In this document: positions 55,401-64,000 of the stretch, one piece after another
Position numbering within the stretch: the stretch's first letter is position 1
How the letters are laid out: each line of letters starts with the position of its first letter
Assembly: GCA_964035545.1 (NCBI GenBank)
Contig: OZ037765.1
Location: forward strand, 374,001-438,000
Source: Bugula neritina
Lineage: Eukaryota; Bryozoa; Gymnolaemata; Cheilostomatida; Bugulidae
DNA: 64,000 bases
Direction of reading: 5' to 3'
Translations under genes and position numbers: made by a program
The notes under the pieces: generated by a model
What the model saw: only the letters and a program-made list of their open reading frames with translations
What the model was told of the DNA's origin: nothing
Database searches by the model: none

Positions 55401-57484
55401 GCGAGAAGCACCGGCAGACGACAGCTGTTCAGGTGTCTGATCTCTAAATATAAGAGAAATTATCTCCAACACGTGGATAGCAAACCTCCTCTCATCATCT
55501 GATGAGGCGATGTAGAGGATAAGTTTGTCCAGACCCGTCTGGTGCATCTGCCAAACGATCTGGTCGTGAGTGCTTGCATCATCATCAGTTCTCAGTCTGT
55601 CTACGTCTGTAGCGGCAACGTGGAGGATGTTACGCAATAATACCAGCAGCCGCTCTATCAGCACATTCTGGTCTTCACTTCTCTCTTCCCAGCTCTGAAA
55701 TCAGATAAAATCACAATGAGTCTTCAGTCAGTTAGTATTCACTCAGTTAGTATTCACTGAGTTAGTATTCACTCAGTTAGTATTCACTCAGTCAGTATTC
55801 ACTCACTTAGTATTCACTCAGTTAGTATTCACTCAGTCAGTATTTACTCAGTTAGTATTCACTCAGTTAGTGTTCACTCAGTTATTATTCACTCAGTTAG
55901 TATTCACTCAGTTAGTATTCACTCAGTTAGTATTCACTCAGTTAGTATTTACTCAGCTAGTATTCACTCAGTTAGTATTCACTCAGTTAGTGTCACTCAG
56001 TTACTGTTCACTCAGTTAGTATTCACTCAGTTAGTATTCCCTCAGTCACTGTTCACTCAGTTAGTATTCACTCAGTTAGTATTCACTCAGTTACTGTTCA
56101 CTCCGTATCTGTCCACAGAGCTGATATAACTTCAAGCTCTGGGGTAATCATAGAGTGAATTGATATAGGAGACAAATATGTGAGTGTATAACAGCAACTC
56201 CAGTTATACACTGTATCCGGTCTCCATGCCAACCAGTAAACAAACTATATAAGGCAAGTCGTAGTAACAGCTGATACTTAATAGTCAGTTGGTTCACTTG
56301 ACCTTGACACTTACCAACTCCAGGATATAAGCCAACTTCTCCGATACGACTTTGAGAAACTGTTCATTCACAAACGCCTGTAGAAATGAGTTGCAAATTA
56401 GTTTAATGTAAACTAGCGTACAGATTCTACTTTTTCTATCATGACAATGTCGGAAACGGCAAAATCAAAACAAACGCAATAACAGAGAGCATTCTTAGCT
56501 TATATTTAATACTACTATTCCATCTGGAATTGGTTAGTTAGTTGAAGAAACTTGAGGTCTCCCCACTGCTACTTCACACACCTGTTTATACTCCTGGAGA
56601 TATTCCTCCACCTGGATGTAGCAGTGCCGGGTGCTCTGGTCTTGTGGCACTTCATTCTTGAACACAATCCTGGCAGGTTGAGTCAGGTTCATCAAGCACC
56701 TGCAGGCGGTGTCAAGAAGTCTAACTTATAACAGCACAGCAGAACATAACAGATCACTGATGTCTAAAGAGTCTACTACTATAAAGTTATCAAATAAACT
56801 TTTAAAGAGAACTGCAGGGCAATAAAGCAATAAAGCGTAAGTAACGGAGAGTAGAGAACGGTAAACAACTTCAATCGCTACATGAGCAGAAATGACGCAC
56901 CTGATGGTGACCTCAAAGAGCTCTTCGTCAGCGCTGCCATAGTACACAATGAGAGGAATCAGGTCTTCCTGTAGCACCTGAGCTTGACCTAAGAACCTCC
57001 TGATGTTACACGTCTCATTCTCTCTCCGCAGGGACTTGATTAGGTCTTTTACACAGTCTAGACAATGCAACAGGTATACTATGCTATAATATATACACAT
57101 GTATACTATGCTATATATTATACTCAGGTATGCTATGTATACTCATGTTAGTTAAACTCATGTTAGTTATACTCATGTTAGTTATACTCTGTGTTAGTTA
57201 TACTCATGTTAGTTATACTCATGTTAGTTATACTCATGTTAGTTATACTCTGTGTTAGTTATACTCATGTTAGTTATACTCATGTTAGTTATACTCATGT
57301 TAGTTATACTCTGTGTTAGTTATACTCATGTTAGTTATACTCATGTTAGTTATACTCATGTTAGTCAAACTGAATACACACCAACTGCGTCTTGCTCTCT
57401 GATATAATCACCATTGTGAAACTTCCCAATTCCATTAGCTATAGATTGCAGCTCAGTGTAAATCAACTTCCCAGTTTGAGTCAT
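37422..57484 (-). CDS. TIMELESS: TIMELESS replication-fork protection complex subunit
   Basis: Twenty-five exons, 1,320 residues (human 1,208): 57382-57484, 56901-57057, 56582-56699, 56315-56377, 55303-55694, 54872-55029, 54679-54785, 54295-54512, 53874-54056, 53199-53495, 52631-52775, 52180-52279, 51812-52017, 51232-51381, 50582-50759, 50036-50245, 49525-49677, 48860-49048, 48107-48231, 47849-48014, 47321-47390, 47177-47227, 38508-38593, 37866-38069, 37422-37555. With TIPIN it stabilises replisomes and supports checkpoint signalling in the nucleus. The N-terminal armadillo-like domain has [65 protein letters not shown] and NDETYYLW. The middle has [31 protein letters not shown] and LLFQLSVF, then Myb-like helical repeats ([20 protein letters not shown]) and [12 protein letters not shown]. 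The tail is acidic/Ser-rich and ends DSDD. It is the replication TIMELESS (TIM-1) type, not the insect clock paralogue. Intron 22 (38594-47176) is 8.6 kb and almost entirely satellite. Confidence 0.97.
38632..47031. repeat. 8.4-kb, ~400-copy 21-bp satellite array in TIMELESS intron 22
   Basis: Unit, sense (minus) strand: CACTAACTCTTGAGTATATC plus A. The 7-codon period runs without an apparent indel from end to end: 8,400 bp divides into exactly 400 units, and both strands stay open in one frame (IYSRVSV / EYITLTL). Variation is limited to a few positions, nearly all transitions. A block duplicated at 2,688 bp (128 units) is visible. Intron limits are 38594-47176. Confidence 0.98.
47040..47157. 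repeat. ACTATAGTACAT / ACTATAGCATAT alternating repeat
   Basis: About nine 12-13 bp units immediately after the 21-bp array, 20 bp before exon 47177-47227, in the same intron. Confidence 0.88.
48268..48845. repeat. ACTACAGCAGACTATATACT minisatellite in TIMELESS intron 18
   Basis: About 27 units of two lengths (~16 and ~24 bp), with TATATACT either present or absent. Confidence 0.94.
49678..49903. repeat. GAGCTCTACACTACACT minisatellite in TIMELESS intron 16
   Basis: About 13 units of 15-21 bp starting at the acceptor of exon 49525-49677. On the sense strand the real acceptor CACTGTAG is a variant of the unit's CAGTGTAG. Confidence 0.92.
50250..50581. repeat. 28-bp minisatellite spanning TIMELESS intron 15
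   Basis: About 12 units of ACACATGTATACACACATTA plus CTGTACCG. On the sense strand the donor (GTGTGTGTATA) and the acceptor (TGTCGGTACAG) are both repeat sequence, so the intron is repeat from end to end. Confidence 0.95.
51396..51815. repeat. CAGACTACTATACCTGCTAT minisatellite in TIMELESS intron 13
   Basis: About 22 units of ~22 bp (with TACCTGCTA) or ~13 bp (without). On the sense strand each long unit reads GCAGGTATAGTAG, repeating the real exon 13 donor GCAG/GTATAGTAG at 51812/51811. Confidence 0.95.
52020..52170. repeat. AT-rich TATATTACTA-type low-complexity stretch
   Basis: Irregular TATTATA/TACTATA words filling TIMELESS intron 12; no clear period. Confidence 0.75.
52279..52453. repeat. 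~36-bp minisatellite in TIMELESS intron 11
   Basis: About five units with core TGATACATAACTTAGTAAAT plus AGTAGTCAGT. The real acceptor of exon 52180-52279 (sense ATGTATCAG) is the first unit's TATCAG. Confidence 0.92.
52808..53022. repeat. CACTTCCTGTACACAT / GTGACACAT minisatellite in TIMELESS intron 10
   Basis: About 14 units of ~15 bp with alternating TACACAT and GACACAT endings. Confidence 0.92.
53105..53181. repeat. ~21-bp repeat (AACATAAATTCATGACATCA)
   Basis: Four copies in TIMELESS intron 10, close to the donor of exon 53199-53495. Confidence 0.85.
53510..53800. repeat. ACTACTAGT-type trinucleotide repeat in TIMELESS intron 9
   Basis: Mixed ACT/AGT triplets. Because ACTAGT is self-complementary, the stretch is highly foldable. 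Ser/Thr-rich frames across it on both strands are artefacts. Confidence 0.93.
55030..55296. repeat. 19-bp minisatellite in TIMELESS intron 5
   Basis: About 14 units of GTCTGCATGTAGTATATAC, with C/T and G/A variants. On the sense strand each unit carries ACATGCAG/AC, the same as the real acceptor ACATGTAG/AC of exon 54872-55029. Confidence 0.95.
55720..56102. repeat. 15-bp minisatellite in TIMELESS intron 4
   Basis: About 25 units, sense GAATACTAACTGAGT, each with a perfect TACTAAC branch-point consensus. The unit nearest the acceptor lies about 40 nt from it. Confidence 0.95.
57115..57366. repeat. 15-17 bp minisatellite in TIMELESS intron 1
   Basis: About 16 units, sense ATGAGTATAACTAAC with an occasional +2 variant (ACAGAGTATAACTAAC). 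Each contains the branch-point-like TAACTAAC. Confidence 0.94.
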
Positions 57485-60000
57485 GCTAACTCCTACAGAA
57501 AACTACTCTAGCTCAAACCAAGTAATTCAGTGTCATAAGTGTATAAAGTGTATAAATATATCCTTGGCCTTAGTGCAGGCGCGAGCAACAATTTTCCAAG
57601 AGATGGTTCTGATTATGTTGATTAACTAACTTCTTTTTTGTCAAAGCAAAGAATCTTTTGTTCAACATATCAATATTATTCAATAATAAATAATAGCGTA
57701 AGTGATATATACTTATGACATTTTGATTACCAATTACTCAAAACAGAACATAAAAGATTTGAAACCATGCAATTTATTTCGTATTAGCAGTTGGTCCGCA
57801 ATATTTTAGTTGAACTCATAATCACTGTACAGGTCTTGCCACATGGAGCATAAGTTCCCTTGCAAAATTGTGTGCAGTGGAAGCTTATTAAGAAAATAAC
57901 CTGCCACACACAATACATATATTGACAGCAGTAGCAAAACTCGACTGACCAATTGTATCTGCTCATGATTTTATTATCTAATGCTCTACATACTTTCATT
58001 TTGAAATCTCATTTACAATTCTTTTGATTAAAACTAAAATGTAAAAAGTATTAGATTGATATTCATTTTTCACTATCACCATGACCATCACCATGACAAT
58101 CAGTGTGACTATCAAGTATCAAATTCAAATGAATAATAACTAAATAAAATGATTATAATAATCCTAATCATAATGATAATATTAATAATGATAATCAAGA
58201 ATGATTAAGTCTAGGACTAATGAGTTATGAGTTGATAACTTTAATTTATCAGTATTACTGAGTTACTCTTAGACTCTAAGTTAGAGTTGGTGCCACATTT
58301 ACTGCAAATGTTTGACTCAGAATTAGACTTAGAGTTACTGTTAATGTTTCAGTTTGTGTAGGCCAGGGGCACGACTTGTCAATCAGTATCACTCAAAGTC
58401 AAACTCAAAGTCAATCAGAATCACTCAAATCTCAATCATTCAATTTCAATGTGAATGTTTAATTGTTTAAGTCAAAGTCAAACTGTAGCGACTTTAAGTA
58501 AAAAAAAACATAAATATGAAGTTGAACATCAATTATTTATAAGAACAATTTATCAAATTAACTTCATTACTGCATAATATAAAATTACTATAACTATTAG
58601 ACACTTGTTGAGTTCTTAGGACATAGTTATAGAGTTGATCACAATTCCCGCCACTGAAACGAAACTACGGAGTGTTGGTGTGAACACATTCCGAACTTCT
58701 CGCCCTTCTACTGATATTTGTGTTTATCTCGAATCGCGGCAAAACTGATCTTTATAGCCTGCGATTTTATTACATAATGTCTTGTCATATTGTATACATG
58801 TTTGATACGCCTCTTTAATTTCATCAAAAACGGCGTACAGCCCATCATGTTCCGCTGTGCTCAAATTGGGTTTTCCTCAAGTAAACGGCAGTCTAATTAC
58901 ACTTTACTCTTTCCCAAAAGCAAATAAATTTTCTAATTACAAGTTTTGATTGCCTTTTTCACGTTGAATTTCTTCCAGCTAAACTCAAGTTTTAAGTCAT
59001 GAAGCTCGAGTAATTTATATTCCTTGGTGATAACTGAAAAAAGCTGTGTTTGTGTACACTTACAGTAACTGTAAGATTAAGACAAGAGTGACACTCGCAC
59101 TAACAGTCACCAGGACTCACAGTGAACGTGACTATCGTTGAACTCGAAGTTGAGGGCATACTGATACTCTTAAAGTAAAAGTGATTGTAAATCAGACACC
59201 CTCAAATTACATCAACTTACATAGTAGACGTAATAGTCAACTTTAATGTGACACTGACAGTTTAGACTTGGACTAATTTAGGCTAAGTCCGAGGGCAATC
59301 TTTTTTGGAAGAGTCGCTGTAACTTAGCAAGTAAGTAATCAAAATTATGAAAATTATTCAATTTAAATCAAAATAAAAGTTTGATTATGCTTTCAGCACA
59401 ATTAGTAACTAATATCATTAGTGTTAGTATTGCTATCAGCGCTAGTATTACATTTACTATTACTATTAGTATTACTATTAGTATTAATAATGTTATTCAA
59501 TTATTATCGCATTTAGTTCATTTACTAGTACTTGTAGTATTACTATTATTATTAGTAATAGCAGCTACTATCAGTTAACAACCCATCTATTCATCTTGTT
59601 TGCTTCAAAGTTAAAACATAAAATAAAAGTATTCACATATGCCTATGGCCTTTGGGTGTATTGCGCCTATTGATTTTATTTGTAAATGAATTTAGTATAT
59701 ATATAATTGTTATATGTATTGGTATTATTAAATTTAATACAAATATTTTAATAACTCAATTACGAAATTATCATTATTACTGTCATTTCACAATATCTCA
59801 TTTACTGATTGCTATGTGTATTTTAATAATGTTGTCTAATTGTAGCCGTAAGTAGTACTATTATTATTAGCCTGTTACATGAACTATGATATCTGTGTTG
59901 GGTATTCATTGTTAATTTCCATCCTTGTGTTTCAGTCAACCAACCAATCATACGAAAGCAGTTGACAGAGAGCCGGCATCTGATTGGATGATCCTAAAGG
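57485..60000. other. Divergent intergenic region between TIMELESS and IKK
   Basis: Contains both promoters and the IKK leader; the last leader segment begins after an acceptor (TTTCAG, about 59930-59935). Most of the interval is AT-rich. 58060-58480 and 59090-59580 are cryptically simple (many ACTC/AGTC and ATTAGT words) without a fixed period. A 71-codon Cys-rich open frame on the minus strand at 57784-57999 is noted separately and not called. Confidence 0.5.
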
Positions 60001-60023
60001 ATGACCGAGATGCAGCAGGATGA
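59988..60023 (+). promoter_or_regulatory. Upstream ORF overlapping the IKK start codon
   Basis: ATG at 59988 opens an 11-codon frame ending TGA at 60021-60023. It is out of frame with and overlaps the chosen IKK ATG at 60001. If the leader is transcribed as inferred, scanning ribosomes meet this ATG first. Its context (TTGGATGA) is moderate. Confidence 0.5.
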
Positions 60024-63000
60024 GGGGGAGTGGATCAAGGAGATGAAACTTGGCCAGGGGGGTTTTGGTCAAGTCTACCTCTTTAAAAACACGGTATTGT
60101 GACTTGTATTACATAGACACATGATGTTAAGGAAGCATCTAATATCAGAGCGTATTAAAGTATTGGCTGTGAAGTTGTCTATAATTACAAATATACACTA
60201 TTTCTGGTTCTTGAAATAATATCCTTTACCCTTCTTGACCATGTTGCACAATATTCTAATGATAATAATTTACGTTTAGTACAATAAAATAGGCAGGTTA
60301 CATGTGAAAGTCTCTAAATACACTTTTTACATCATGAAGTTTGTTATTTACTCTTCTTTCATAAGAAAGTTCACAAATGCCAAGAATTGTTTCCTGATTT
60401 TGTTATTGTAGGAACACAGTCTAACATTTCTAATGTAGGAACACAGTCTAACCTTTCTAATGCTGAAAAAATGCCAAACAACTTTGAACTTCAATCTTGT
60501 TTTCATTTTGTTTTTGTCGTGAAGATTTATAACAAAGCGATAGTATACAGTTGTATTCTTTAAAACTACTCTATCAGCCAATCAAATAGAAGATTACTTA
60601 GTTTATCAGCCAATCAAATAAATGATTACTCAGTTTATTATTTGCTGTTGTTTAGAGGTCAGGGGAGCAAATAGCTGTGAAGAAATGTGGAGCAAACAAT
60701 GAGCTCTCCACTAGAATGAGAGAGAAATGGGATGCTGAGGTAGAGATCATGTCTAGAATCAATCACGACAACATAGTCCGAGCCCTGCCAACTCCAGCCC
60801 AGTTTCTCCCTCAGGCCAACGAGCCTCCAGCCCTGATTATGGAGTACTGCTCAGGGGGAGACCTTCGTAATGTGAGTTATTAGTTAGTAGTGTGAGTTAT
60901 TAGTTAGTAGTGTGAGTTATTAGTTAGTAGTGTGAGTTATTAGTTAGTAGAGTGAGTTACTAGTTAATAATGTGAGTTATTAGTTAGTAGTGTGAGTTAT
61001 TAGTTAGTAGTGTGAGTTATTAGTTAGCAGTATTGAGTTATTAGTTAGTAGTGTGAGTTATTAAGATGAGATTAGAGGCTGATCTATCATAGAATAAATA
61101 TTAATTTATGAACTCGGTTAACCAGAAAGTCTGCAATTTATAGCGTAGTTTTGTAAAAGGAGGATATATCTAGCTGTACTTTAGTGTTGGAGGTAATAAG
61201 GCGTGGCCCACCCTAACATAAAGCTACACTTATTTCTGAATCATAGCAATTCTAGCCATAAGTACTTAAATTTCCTTCTAGTTGCCGCCTTAAATTCAAC
61301 TCAACTGATTGATTGCTAAATGATTTATTTACCAACTGTTGTTTAGGTGATTGTGTTTAATGCATCACGGTATTTAGTGAGTTAATAATTGGGATTTCCC
61401 GGAACTACCAGGAAGTACTGCATAGGGTGTAGTGCCGTATACATTTAAATGTGATACAAGGAAATATATACTCTACTATTTGAGATGTTCCTGTACTGCT
61501 TGCTGTCAGTCTATTTGCCAACTGGAGCCAGTCGTTCATATTATTACAATATCATTGGCTTCTCTTGACACCCTGTTTATATCAATACATTGTATCTTTT
61601 GACCATATTAAATTTAATTTGAAATTACTATTCCCTTGTTTAAATAAAAAAAAGTTCTAAATGGAATCAATGAATTTCATCAACAAATTTGTTGACATGC
61701 AGCCAATGTTTGAGGGAATGAGTTGAAACGACACTGGCGCAATTCAGGGTTTATTTTATTGTATTATATATTCTTCTATTATAACTGTTTCGTTATATAT
61801 CTTGTACTATATACACTATGTTATGTATATTATATTCTCACATGTTAACGTGTTGCAGTTGCTGACAAAGACGCCGTGTGGAATGAAGGAGTCTTCACTA
61901 CGCTGGCTGGTCAGTAACATAGCTAAGGGAGTCGAACATCTACACTCTCTCAAGATCACTCACAGAGACTTGAAGCCTGAGAACATAGTTATAGCTAGGA
62001 AAGGACCCCGGGAAGGCGATGTAAGCACCCTACTCACCCACAGTAACACCCATCTGTTCTCAGGCTATTACTAAATGTCTTTATACATAGTATCACACTT
62101 ACAACTATTCCATTTTGTTCAGTTCAGCTGTTACTACCTATTGTCCAATCAAGCTCTCACTATCCTTACACCACAATAAGCAGCACATAGCCTCGTTGCA
62201 CTGGCCCAGCTCTCTTAGGGGATCTGTACCCTCCACCCTTACAGTCTGAATGTTGTAATCTAAAGATACTAAGGCTATTCTATTGACAGGTTCTCTACAA
62301 GATCATAGACTTGGGATACGCTAAGGAGCTGTTTGATTCCAGTATCCTCTACTCCTTCGTCGGCACCATGCAGTACTTGGTGAGTATAATACAATAATAT
62401 AATATTCTATGTGATATTATACTATATTATATGATATAATACTCTAATATGATATTATACTATATTATATATAATATAATACTCTAATATGATATACTAT
62501 ATTATATAATACTCTAATATGATATTATACTATATTATATAATATAATACTCTAATATGATATTATACTATATTATATAATACTCTAATATGACATACTA
62601 TATTATATATAATATAATACTCTAATATGATATTATACTATATTATATAATATAATACTCTAATATGATATTATACTATATTATATATAATATAATACTC
62701 TAATATGATATTATACTATATTATATAATATAATACTCTAATATGATATACTATATTATATAATATAATACTCTAATATAATATTATTCTATATTTCAAT
62801 GTAACCCAACATCATGCGGAATGTTAGCTCACGCCTCTATTGACCTCTACTGCACAACTCATTGCTTTCTGTTGACTAGGCTCCAGAGCTCATGTCCAAG
62901 AAGGGCTACACTCGAACCGTGGATTTCTGGTCTTTTGGAGTTGTGCTCTTTGAGTGTATCACTGGAGTCCGTCCCTTTTTGCCTAGCGAAGTGCCTTTCA

Positions 63001-63863
63001 GATGGTAGGCACAGTTATATAGACTGTCTACTTACTGCCAGCCTTGCTTCTACCTGCTCTGTAGGAACTTTCTACACCCTAGGCACTACTTAAAGTTGTT
63101 TGTTTGTGTTGCTCCTTCTAAAGGTTTCCTGTTACTTTGTACACAATGCAGCAGTATAGTATAATAGCTGGGTTATATTTTATGAATAAATTATTTATTT
63201 GAATTTCCAGGTTTGCAGAAGTGCAGAAGAAAAAGCCAGATGATATTTGTGTTTACTACAACATAGACGGGGAAATCACCAACTCTGATAGACTAGTGTT
63301 TCCCAATCACCTTTGTAGGTCAGTGGTCAGTCTGTCAGTATGTAGTAGTCAGTTAGTATTTAACTAATAGTCAGTGTGTATTCAACTAGTAGTCAGTGAA
63401 TAGTCTGTAAACTATTATTTGAAGTGATTTGACCAACTTTGCTCTTTTTAGAACCTCTCGAGCGTTTTTTGAACAATTCTTGAAAGTGATGTTGAGGTGG
63501 GACCCAGAGTCGCGGGGTGGTAGAGCCGAGTCTGGAAGTGTGGACAGAGATAGATGTTGGAAACTTCTGGATAATATACTCAGCTCACCTGTTAGTGTGT
63601 CTCTTATTTACCTTACTATATTACACTTGTTAGTGTGTGTCACTTGTTAGTGTGTGCCGTACTTCATATTACAGCTACTCTTCATATACTGTGTACCACT
63701 AAACAAGCTACTAACCTACCCTGTGGAAGACAAGCACACTATCAAAGACGTGCTGAAAGCGTTGGAGCGCGAGACCTCTATACCAATGACCGAACTCGAG
63801 CTGCTCACAGTGCAGGGGACTTTTCTCTCTCTCAACCAAAGAGCTCGGGATATGGCTGGTCAG
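60001..63863 (+). CDS. IkB kinase (IKK-alpha/beta family), 3' end beyond window or unresolved
   Basis: Eight exons seen: 60001-60093, 60656-60871, 61859-62020, 62290-62379, 62880-63004, 63211-63318, 63452-63590, 63675-63863 (about 374 residues, human about 750). A donor GTGAGG follows at 63864, so the leucine-zipper, HLH and NEMO-binding parts must lie further right. Kinase domain: GQGGFGQV loop (18-25), AVKK Lys at about 40, HRDLKPEN (D140), and DLG (164-166), which IKKs have in place of DFG. The activation loop SSILYS keeps the IKK S-x-x-x-S pair (S175, S179), followed by [11 protein letters not shown] across exons 4/5 and [23 protein letters not shown]. The last exon begins the ubiquitin-like domain ([20 protein letters not shown]). 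It would phosphorylate IkB to release NF-kB. Alpha versus beta cannot be decided. Confidence 0.94.
60872..61062. repeat. 18-19 bp minisatellite repeating the donor of IKK exon 2
   Basis: About ten units of GTGAGTTATTAGTTAGTA. The first unit is the real 5' splice site (exon ends at 60871), so later units are successive GTGAGT copies. Confidence 0.95.
62385..62795. repeat. ATATGATATTATACTATATT minisatellite in IKK intron 4
   Basis: About ten ~40-bp AT-only units (with ATAATACTCTA) that fill most of the intron between exons 62290-62379 and 62880-63004. Confidence 0.93.
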
Positions 63864-64000
63864 GTGAGGGGACAACTCCCTAGCACTTCTAGTAATAAAT
63901 CAAATCAGTCAGTCATTTTAGAGTTGTTTTCACATCATTAATAATACAGCAGCATTCTCACAACTGCATTTGGATACAGCTACTGCCACTTGCCTTTTTA

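Overview
The window is nuclear DNA of an animal. It is AT-rich and carries split genes with GT-AG introns, and the proteins are metazoan-specific: a rhodopsin-family GPCR, a caspase, GRB2, Chibby, UCP4, TIMELESS and an IkB kinase. Nothing points to bacterial, plant or fungal DNA. Eight genes in 64 kb with mostly short introns suggest a compact, AT-rich invertebrate genome. An early-branching animal such as a placozoan would fit, but the sequence alone does not fix the lineage.

Layout from left to right: (1) 1482-2813 (+), a class A GPCR with its coding region in one exon. (2) 6578-11559 (+), a long ankyrin-repeat exon that splices in phase, through a 30-bp minisatellite, to a complete caspase catalytic domain. 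I read this as one ankyrin-caspase fusion gene. (3) 15274-22561 (-), a 17-exon FAM227-like gene with the FWWh motif. (4) 22970-24665 (+), Chibby in 3 exons, head to head with FAM227. (5) 25642-28474 (-), GRB2 (SH3-SH2-SH3) in 5 exons. (6) 33238-36849 (+), UCP4/SLC25A27 in 9 exons. (7) 37422-57484 (-), full-length TIMELESS in 25 exons, tail to tail with UCP4. (8) 60001 to beyond the right edge (+), an IKK-alpha/beta type kinase: the kinase domain and start of the ubiquitin-like domain are present and the 3' part is cut off. I derived exon boundaries by hand from splice consensus, reading phase and remembered family similarity. All exon lengths are phase-consistent.

The unusual feature is the introns. 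More than half hold a private minisatellite, each with a different unit, and many of these arrays contain the splicing signals themselves. Repeat units carry copies of the real 5' splice site (ankyrin exon, IKK intron 2, TIMELESS introns 13 and 15), of the real 3' splice site (TIMELESS introns 5, 11, 15 and 16; UCP4 introns 3 and 8), or of a branch-point-like ACTAAC (TIMELESS introns 1, 4 and 22). The extreme case is TIMELESS intron 22: about 400 uninterrupted 21-bp units (8.4 kb) with a 2,688-bp higher-order duplication, against well under 1 kb for the other introns of the gene. Mobile DNA is represented by two related inverted-repeat elements (24119-24386 in a Chibby intron, 29793-30234 intergenic), both flanked by TAA/TTA duplications as in PIF/Harbinger-type MITEs, and by a tRNA-like Pol III unit at 14228-14309.

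The genes are not an operon and mostly have unrelated roles: signalling (GPCR, GRB2), NF-kB/cell death (IKK, caspase), cilia (FAM227, Chibby), mitochondrial transport (UCP4) and replication-fork protection (TIMELESS). The one pairing that may be functional is FAM227/Chibby, two cilium-linked genes that share a 408-bp intergenic region with an RFX X-box-like site.
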